A stretch of 64,000 nucleotides of DNA from Trichinella spiralis (Eukaryota > Nematoda > Enoplea > Trichinellida > Trichinellidae): assembly GCA_000181795.3 (NCBI GenBank), contig CM012953.1:12008006-12072005 (forward strand), written 5' to 3'. The position numbers were made by a program, and so were the translations under genes. The notes beneath the pieces were generated by a model. The model was not told where the DNA came from and ran no database searches. It was given only the letters and a program-made list of their open reading frames with translations. This document shows, in pieces, positions 55,183-64,000 of this stretch. The first letter of the stretch is position 1. Each line of letters begins with the position of its first letter.

Positions 55183-58100
55183 TCAACAACGAAGTCCGAC
55201 GGCCGAAGTCAGCTTTTTACATGCCAAAGCAAAATCCTTCATTTTCACCGCATAAATGACCACATTGCAAATGCTGTTGCTGTATCCAAGCCAAGTGAAC
55301 GCGTCCACCAAGCTCGAAGGAATTGCATCTGGTAAAGCATAATCTGAAAATGCACGTTCATCATATTATTTAAAAATTTTCTATAAAATGAACATTTTTT
55401 TCATTAATAAATTTTGATCAACGTGTGTGAATAAATATTATTCAAGATTATTTAAATTTTCAGTTTATGCATTTCATTTGAAAGAAATAACATTATTGCA
55501 ATATATTTTATTTTTGATCATATTGTGCTTGATATCTTAACATTTAGCTAAATTTAAAATAAAATAAAATTATAATTAACTATGAGCAGAGAAAAATTGA
55601 ATAACATTCAGTTGTTAGACAAGCTTGCTTGTGTATAAAACACACGTATCTAAAAATTTGAAATAAATTTTTTTCAAAAAAATAATATTTCCATAAATTC
55701 AAATAAGTGAACAAATGAATCAAATTTTGCATGTGCAAAACAGCAACGTGCATTTATAACGTTTGTGATAATTTTTGAAACTTTCAATTTTGAAATTTAT
55801 TATTTTTCATCAATTTCAATCAAGGATCAATTTCAAATAAATATTAAGCGAAAATTTCTGTTTCTTGATCAACCGCATGAACGACTTTGATGATTAAATT
55901 CTTCAATGTAAATGTTATGCACTATCAAATCGACAATTTTCAATAAGAAGCATCTAATTTTAGCAAACGATAAGGTCAAAACGGAACACATCCAAATTAA
56001 ATTAACTTAAACAGAAAGCTTCGGTTAATAATTAAACTACCTTTCCATATTTCTACAATAAACAAACTAATCTTGACTGTACATGATTTTAGTAAACAAG
56101 AAGAAATTTCCCTTCATCATCACATTTGCGACAACTATTATAAAACCACTACTTATAATAATAATATGAAATTCATGTATTATTCAAAAAACATAGAAAT
56201 TAAAAATATATAAATAATAATAGAATATATTCTGACAGTTATTATTACAAAATTGAATTTCACAGTGCATTATGCTTTTTGGATAATGATTCTTTTTATA
56301 TTACGTGATTTTTAATTGAAACAAAGCAAAATTCTTTTTGCATCATAAACGCATGCTTCATTAGTTTGAAAATATATACTAATGGATGGAACAGCTGCAA
56401 AAAATGCTTTAAAATTTTACTTTATATTTTTAATATTGTAATTTATTTTTTAATTTACATTTCATAATTTGGTTTCATAACATCATATGATCATATTAGC
56501 ACAAACGAACAACGTTGCATATTAAAATCGCACTTAAGAACTTAAATGTCGATACTGTTTGATGACAACGTTAAAACACCAAAAACTTTAAAGAGTAAAA
56601 CAGATTTATATCTAATAAATAAACCCACAGCAAATAAATTAAATTAAAATTTTATGAAATACATTTATTCCTATTTTTCACTTAAAAAATTGAATAGTTT
56701 TAAATTGTAAGTTATTCCAATTCAAAAAATATTTTATTTAGTGTTTAAATTAAGCAAGTGTATTTAATATTCAAATTTTTGCTCTTGACTTAAGGGTTAC
56801 TGTATAATTAAATGTCTACTTTGAATTTATTGCAAAAGGCATCTTTGCAAACGTTTCAAACTCTACATTTAAAAGTAATTTCACACTTATAGCGTCATTT
56901 CAGCATAACTAAACTGCCATATAATTAAAATAAATTCTGTTCGAGCTATAAAAGTGCATTTTTCATTTTACCTAAAAATTGTTAGCTTGAACATCCGCAC
57001 TATTTCATAAGTTTAAATTATAATAATTTTAAACTGAAAAAATGCCCTTTGCAAATTAATTAAAAATATTTCTGAATGCATTTTTCAATGTTTTACGGAT
57101 GTTTTGCTTAGTTAAATTTTGTTTTTTTTTTGTCAGTTATAGCGCTTCATTAATATCTGCACAAAGCAAAACAAGGTGATAAGTTGTCAGACTCATCTTC
57201 ACACTTTCTCATGCCTAAGCACGCAGTCAAACTCAATATTCATTATGAAATGAAGTTCATATTGATTTTCTTAATTGCATGTATGTTTATGCAAAATGCG
57301 AATTAATTTCCCAATTTTATATTACGTTAATTATATTAAGAATGTGCTATTCTGTCTACATTTAAATGTAATTTCGAAAAAAAACTTTAAATAAATGATT
57401 TCTCAATAATAAATGCATTAACTAATAATGGATACATCAGAAATTTAAATGATGTTACAGTGAAATGCAAAGCTATTTAATTAGTTTATGAAATATAAAA
57501 CGGGTGAAAGCAAATTAGTCTTTAAATAATAAGAAATGTCTAAACATTTGAATTTTAATAAAATTTTATGTCATTCATTTATTCTGTTTTACATATAACT
57601 AACTATAAGCGTGTTATATATAAATATTTATTTATATATTTATGCATAAAGGTGCATGTGAAAAGTGCACAGTTAATTTATTAATGAATAACTAAAGCCG
57701 TGTTAACAACTGGCATGCAAATTGAAATACTTTAATTAACATAATTACAACTAAAACGTCTCAATAATAAGCAAATAAGAGGACAACTATGAATGTAAAA
57801 ACGTGACAACTAGCATTTTAGAGCAATGCATTGCTTGTCCAGTATAGAAGTGCAAAGCATTGATTCAGTTCAAACTGATGTACCTGTTTTATCAAGATTG
57901 CAACTGAAGGCATCACTATTATTAGATTATTATAAGTTAATAAAAAATTACTAATACAAAAAACACATAAAAGCTTTCATGCTATAAAATATTCAAAATT
58001 TAAATAACAGTTTCATCAAGTCAGAAATCAAGCTAAAATAATGATTCTTCAAAACCATTTATTTACATGTCCATGATTTTTTGTTTTATTTTAATTACAC

Positions 58101-60167
58101 AACTCTGAAAGGTAGTAAGGTGGATGATACCGCTAATTATCGCTATGAAGGCACAATTTCGAGAACAAGTTATGATAAATTTTGATAAATAGTCATATAA
58201 AAAAGGTATAACTTTAACTAAAGAATAAATGAATTATAATGAACTAAAAATCACAAAAGTAAAATGAATATTTTTTACTTTCAAAATGATTCAAGAGATG
58301 ACATTTCTGATATTTGAAATAACATTTAAAATAATGCTACATCTAATCTACGTACAAAAACAAAAATTGCAAATTGACTTAATTTCTCAAAACTGCAAAT
58401 TAACTACAAATTTAAAATCTTTTTTTCATCACCAGTAAATGTTGCTTATTGATAATTAATTTAAATTTTTTTTATGTATTTGAGCGCTATTTTGCACTAT
58501 GAAATATGCTTTACAGCATGTTAGCCATAATTAAATCGACTTTAATGAATTGCAGACAACAAAGACATATATTCGACAATGACATACGTCAGATTAAGCT
58601 AATGCGCTCATCATTTGGTGCCAGTGAAAAACAGCACGCATCAGAAAGTTGTATTCTACTGCTTATGACATATTACCAATCCAATATACGTATATGCATA
58701 AGTATATAAATAAATATAATGCAAATGGACTGAAAAACGACTTCACTCTTACGTGTAAATTTCATGCCAGCAATAACAATTCTCGTTAATTTGTTGCTAC
58801 ACAGAAGAGCTAACTAAATTTCCTATTAAATTACTAAATAAACTAAATGTTACTTATTGAAAACGAAATACTTTCTTAAAATATGTAGCCTTTTAATCTG
58901 GGAAAATTAACTGGACAGTGCAAAAATTATAGGAAATATCTCCTTTACAAAATTAACTGCCAGTTATTTTACTTTTGAAATTTCCTGCTTGATAAAATTT
59001 AATGTTTCATTTAATTAGAATAAAAAGCATTTCATTTCGAAAGTGCATATTGCAAAATAGTTTTTTGTATGCTATTTTCATTTAACAGAAGACAGAAAAT
59101 TTCAGATAAACAATTCTCAGAGGTATAATTATAACAATAATATTATTTAGGTAAAATACACAGTCTGTATAGAATTAATGAATCTATAAGTATTGCACAT
59201 GCAAACAAATATTCTTTTTTATTTGTTCTGTGTTTTCATAAAAGTGAAATTCATCACTTATTACTGCATTTATGCTCATTCATGTACTTATTACTGAAAT
59301 AGACAAAAAAACGAATAAGCAAAAACTTCACTTACTTATTGGATAGACAATAAAAAATGGAAGCCAGCAAGCGAAGAAAATTGCAATCACATATGCCAGA
59401 GTCCTGTAAGTTTTGTTCTGCTGTTTGGCTAGAGCTTTTTGTATTCCAGACGTACTTTCATCGCTGCCGTAGTGGATTCGAAGTCCTGTACCTCTAGACT
59501 GCCTCTTTGTAGCCAAATTTCGACGTCGAGCGTTCAGAAGCAAAGTAATTTTACAAGAAACGACAATAATAAGCAACAAAGGAATGTAAAATGAAAGCAT
59601 CACTGAGAGAAGAAGATGATTAAGCTGGTAACCAACGAAGCACACTTCAGTGTTCTTCGTTTCTACTTCTGTGTCGTATTTAAGGCAAATTAACAGCACT
59701 GCTAAGGAATATAACCAAATAATTGCAATTGAGAACCAAATTTTCCCTCTTGATCTAGATGTGATGCAAGCCAGTGGATTCATAATAGCGTGCAACCGTT
59801 GCACGCTAATAACGCATAACGTAACAATTGAAGCAGTACTGCAAATCACATCCATTGATATCCAAAAGCGGCACATCTCAAAACCCAAAGGCCAATTACC
59901 ATCTGTTAACAGCATCATTAAAGCAAGCGGCATGACTACCGTACCTACAAGCAGATCTGCCACTGCCAAATTCATAATTAATAAACTGCTCTGTTTGTGA
60001 AAAAGTTTTCTGTCGGCAACAATTACCAAAATTACAATAGAATTTCCAATAACAGTTAAAACGGTCAACAATGCCGGAAAAACGGCAATCAGTATTTTGT
60101 TGATATCCGGCACTGTATTGTTGCTAACATTATTGGCAAATGCAGACATCGCTTTGCATCTTGGCAT
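55183..60167 (-). CDS. Rhodopsin-class GPCR, biogenic-amine-like, with altered DRY and NPxxY
   Basis: Exons 59336..60167 and 55183..55343 join in phase 1 and encode 330 residues. The first carries TM1 to TM6: GNSIVILVIV, MNLAVADLLVGTVVMPLA, and TM3 with Asp106 (FWISMDVICSTAS), the amine-binding Asp of aminergic receptors. Cys99 and Cys176 can form the usual disulfide; TM5 has FYIPLLL and TM6 FFACWLPFF. The short third loop is basic. The last exon holds TM7 and a helix-8 tail: FTWLGYSNSICNVVIYA then VKMKDFALACKKL, ending after two more basic turns. DRY at the TM3 end reads QRL (123-125) and NPxxY reads NVxxY. The ligand is unknown; overall look is nearest to serotonin/tyramine/dopamine-type receptors. 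NVS and NNT near the N-terminus are possible glycosylation sites. A downstream ATG codes for MSAFANN. Confidence 0.85.
55344..59335 (-). other. GPCR intron (4.0 kb)
   Basis: Separates TM6 from TM7. AT-rich throughout. The frame at 58506-58709 has no family character. No nested gene or RNA gene recognised. Confidence 0.7.
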
Positions 60168-63155
60168 CCAATGTTAGATGCCGTAATCTAGCATCCTCCT
60201 CCAGTCGGGCTCTTTAGTTATCTAAAAGAATTATCGTAAAATTAATAAACACGACAATACCAAATGCACAATGCTTTGGTATAAAATGAACATACGCGCA
60301 ACGCAAGTCACGAATGCACGCAATTGATAAGCAGCAGCTCTGTAGAGGGAGCTGTTAAATGCGTGAAAAATATCAATCGATAAATTGTTTGGCCCTGATA
60401 TACATGTGAAACATTCATGTTATTCATCTTTATCTTACAAGACAATGTCAACAACCTTAGATTAAATAAATTGAAACGAAAGCTAAACAAATATGCTCGA
60501 CATAAAGTCTGTGTAACGTTTTTACCAACGAAATTATCCACATATTCAGGGATAGGATCCGATCATGCAAATGTTCCACTCCACATGAACAGCCTTATTT
60601 TTATAGTCAATTTCATGCTGACAATTTGCTCCTTTTTAGTGAATGTGTACATCTCTATAATACAGTGTAAGGCTGTTAACAAAGAATAAATGGGGTACAA
60701 TATCACATCCAACAAATAAACACTGCAGTTCATAAATGCATGCAACAAAGATTTTTTAATTTCAACAATATCAAAAACTTTCAAAATGAAATTTCCATCA
60801 TATATGGAATTGTATATATATACATAGAAATACTTCCGTGAATTCATCGTGAAAAGTTGCGTTTTTACAAAATATACAAGAATTTGAAAATGAAAATATT
60901 CCAGTAGCCATTACTATTATGCCAGATTATTAGAAAATTTTTTGAAAAAAGAAAAAAAGAAAATCTGCATGAATATTGACTATATTGACTTTTTAAAATT
61001 TTGGTTCAGAGTTTATATTTTATATTGAAAATGCTTATATTTGTAACATGTCAGCTATTTGAAAAAAATCAAGAAAAAAAATCTCGTGTTTTTGTAATTT
61101 AGTGAATAAATTGTAAAAATGCATGCAATTTATTAAAAATAATTGCAAGAAATTGGGGAGCCGTTTGACAGAAAAATAAAAATGATTTAATAAATTTAAT
61201 AATAATTTTGAGATTTAAAAACTGAAGAAGAGCTGCAGGTATTATAGGCGATATTTGTTTGGGGTTATGAAATGTAAACAAACATTAAAATGCCACTATT
61301 CATCAGATTTCCTTTCATTCACCATAAGACAACACTATACCTGTTGAAAAGAATTAAAGAATTGAATAAAGAAATCATTATATTTTTTAATTTAAATTAA
61401 TTCATCCAATAAAAGGTAAATTTACATCATAGTCTAGTTAGCAGATTAAAAACTGTTTTACAAATATTAATTGACTGCTTCGCTCACAAGCGTGATGAAA
61501 AAAGGTACGTTCAGCCTTGAAACATCTTCTAACTGTACAAACGGACATTCCACGCTTAGTGGATAACTTTTATAAATTACTTTTTTTGAAAAAAACTAAT
61601 TTTCAGCATTCACACTTCAGAACTTGAAAATTGTATAGTTTTAACGAAAAATCAACTACATTAAATAATAAATAAATAATTATATCAAATTATTACCGGT
61701 GTAAATAAATTCAGATAAAAGATAAACTGTTGATAACAAGATTATTACTACCTTTTACAAACTGTGATAAAGTGCCCATGTTTTAAATGTCAAAATTCTT
61801 TTTCCTTCTTATACACGTTAATAATATTGCAGTAATGCTTTGCTTTATGGTATGCATTAGTTTCAGGTTTTTCAATTCTGAGGTTATTCTTGGAAGAATA
61901 CTGATAAATGCAATTCATTTCAAAGTTTGTCGCAGTTGCTTATTAAACGCTCCAAGCCAAATATATCACTAAATTAAGGTTTAATAAACACATCGAAGAG
62001 CTTAATAATTAAATTAATATCATCCTTTTTCAGAGATGAAGCAGTTTTCAAGTTTGTAGAAAAAATATTCAAAAATGTAAAATTCTCAAATTGCTTGCTT
62101 GAAATTGCTTTATAATATTTTATGAATAAGAATTCATTTAAATGAGGTATTGAGTTCTTAAACTGAGGTTCTTTAAATTACCCTTTCCTTCATGAGCTGT
62201 CTTTTCGATGGTAAAGTTATGTGAAAAGAAAAATGATGAACATTTATCTATTATTCATACGTAAATGCTTCCAATGACGGATTCTAGTAGAACTTATTAA
62301 ATCCTTTAATAACAAATTATGTAATGCTGAGTGATATTTGAAATTTCTCTTCATTTTAAAACTTGTAACATGATATCTATGCTACAGATCAAAATGTTGT
62401 CAGAAAAAAATATTTATTCATCATTCAGTCTGATACGTATAAAACGTCAAAGTCATTAGCATTTGAAATATGTAAAAAATGTCATACTAATAAATTTTCC
62501 TATGGATAATAATATAAAAATTATTTTTAGAAATATTTTGACTTTGAAAAGCAACATTTTATATGGATTAGCATTAAAAGAAAAAAATTTTTATCTTTAT
62601 AAAAGTGTTAATATTAAACTGAATGATTTCATATTTCGTATAGATTGTGTGCATGTAAGTAAATTTATAAGCACAATCAAAGCTTCTTCTACATGAGAAA
62701 AGTAAGAATTTATGTGAATTTAGGAAAGTGACAAACAGAAGAAAATGGCGTGAAATCGATATACATGTCTGTTTCAAAGTTTCAAGATAATAGCAGAAGA
62801 GTGTCAGATCAAAGGAAATCGAAATTCAAGTCATAGACACATTTTCCACACACAAACATGCACATGACCGCCAAGTGCAAGCCATATCACGGTAAATAAC
62901 GTCAAATTTGCTCAGTAATGAAAAATCAAGCAGCTGACAGAAAATCATCATGAATATCTAAATGAACAAGACTAGATATTAATTTAAACATGGATTTGTC
63001 AATTTTAAAATTCGCACACTGATTTAAATCATTACATCTCATGCTTCGATTACACAATTTCAAATGGCATTTTCTGTTTGATATTTTTGTAAAAAACGTT
63101 CATATCACTGACGATAGAATGTCTTCATTTCAGGTGAGGAAATTGCAAATTATGA
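60168..63155. other. AT-rich upstream/intergenic region
   Basis: Upstream of the GPCR. The 90-residue frame at 60417-60689 has one hydrophobic stretch but no homologue I know and no splice context. Nothing else supported. Confidence 0.55.
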
Positions 63156-63380
63156 CTAATAACCTAGAAACGTCATCGGGAAGTTACTGACTTCATTATT
63201 ATTATAAACGGCTAATCCCAAGCGTTTGCTTAGATTCGTAGAAAATTCTGCTTTGAACCTTCGGTTGAATATATCATAAATATGTTTTGCATAAATTGGG
63301 TTTTTAGTTCTAATATCTAAGACTACACTTATGCTTTCAGTGTGCAGCAAATTAAAAAGAAGAAGAAACAACTTAAACAA
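63156..63380 (-). other. Possible exon of a small secreted protein
   Basis: A - strand frame of 74 codons without an ATG, opening at a TTTAAG acceptor. It starts with a hydrophobic LFLLLFNLL stretch and continues with charged, non-repetitive sequence (HIYDIFNRRFKAEF, then NLSKRLGLAVYNN) holding a KR site, and ends at TAG. It could be the second exon of a signal-peptide gene. Weak call. Confidence 0.2.
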
Positions 63381-64000
63381 TCAAACAACAGAAGTATAAA
63401 AAAATATCGATTTTTATTTGCTAAAAAACAATAAAAAATAATAATACATAATTTAATTTTTCCGTTTGAAAATTATTCCGTCAAACGTACTTCAGGCAGG
63501 GATAGATGAAATTCTATATTTTCTAATCTATCACAACAGCAGCAGTAAATCAACAACAACAACGACGACGACGACGAAATTCAACTTATTCGTCATGTAT
63601 TATTATTTCAATTGTTGCTTGTTATAAAGTATTATTTTAATCAATAAAAAAATATTATTTTTTTATTTGAATAAGCTCAATCTTTCAACTTTCAAAAACA
63701 ACAACCTACAAATACGCTTTGCAATAAAATGATTTCCAATTATGATTAAAAATGAAGAAACTCTAAGGAGAATAAGAGTGAAATTTCTAATGACAACTAA
63801 TGAAACCGTGAATCTGCACAATTTTCTTTTTTGACAATCTTTGAGTATTATTTTTCAATACATCCATATCAGTTGAAGTTGAAATCAATTTTTCAAGCAA
63901 GCAAGCAAAACGAGATATAAAAAAATTGTCAGTGATCAAGCATGCGTGTCTGAGGACTGTACAAATGCAATATCATTTGATTAAAAAGGTATTCATAAAT
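63381..64000. other. AT-rich end of the window
   Basis: Non-coding by appearance. Contains a CAG/CAA/CGA triplet stretch at 63534-63579 that is not part of any supported frame. Confidence 0.5.

Noticed and set aside
58506-58709. + frame of 67 codons in the GPCR intron
   Set aside because: No motif, low-complexity flanks, opposite strand to the host gene.
60417-60689. + frame of 90 codons upstream of the GPCR
   Set aside because: Lacks splice context, conserved motifs and codon bias; likely chance.

Overview
This 64 kb window is eukaryotic nuclear DNA, most likely from a nematode. It is very AT-rich. Genes are split by many short GT-AG introns with TTTTAG/TTTCAG acceptors, several start codons sit just behind an orphan 3' splice site as expected for spliced-leader trans-splicing, and gene content is metazoan with a liprin-alpha/SYD-2, an EGR factor and a CAP-ShKT secreted protein. 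Species cannot be assigned from the sequence alone. All exon models were built by eye from reading frame, splice sites and remembered family similarity; every junction given keeps frame.

Left third (1-20.3 kb): a type II phosphatidylinositol 4-kinase (-), tRNA-Trp(CCA) (-), CAF-1 large subunit (+), mitochondrial malonyl-CoA:ACP transacylase (-), cysteine desulfurase NFS1 (+), a secreted CAP-domain protein with a C-terminal ShKT domain (+) and tRNA m1G37 methyltransferase TRMT5 (+). The mitochondrial transacylase and NFS1 are divergently arranged around a 1.1 kb gap, and their pathways meet at acyl-ACP in the Fe-S assembly complex.

At 20.5-22.0 kb lies a short LTR-like element (-) whose only long frame joins a Ty3/Gypsy-type capsid segment to about 280 residues of unrecognised coiled-coil-like sequence. 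It has no zinc knuckle, protease, reverse transcriptase or integrase. This is the least explained object in the window.

Centre (23.3-31.7 kb): ASF1 (+), an ING-family PHD protein (-), a small INO80E-like protein (-), cytochrome bc1 core subunit 2 (+) and GID8 (-). Together with CAF-1, four genes here have chromatin roles; the INO80E-like and ING genes are tandem and could be an operon.

Right half (32.6-64 kb): a 20-exon liprin-alpha gene (+) converges on an EGR-type zinc-finger gene (-) with two alternative first exons and five exact EGR-type 9-mers across its upstream 3 kb. Then come a probable neuropeptide precursor (-) and an aminergic-like GPCR (-) whose last exon is 4 kb away and whose DRY and NPxxY motifs are altered. 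The rest is AT-rich non-coding sequence with simple repeats.
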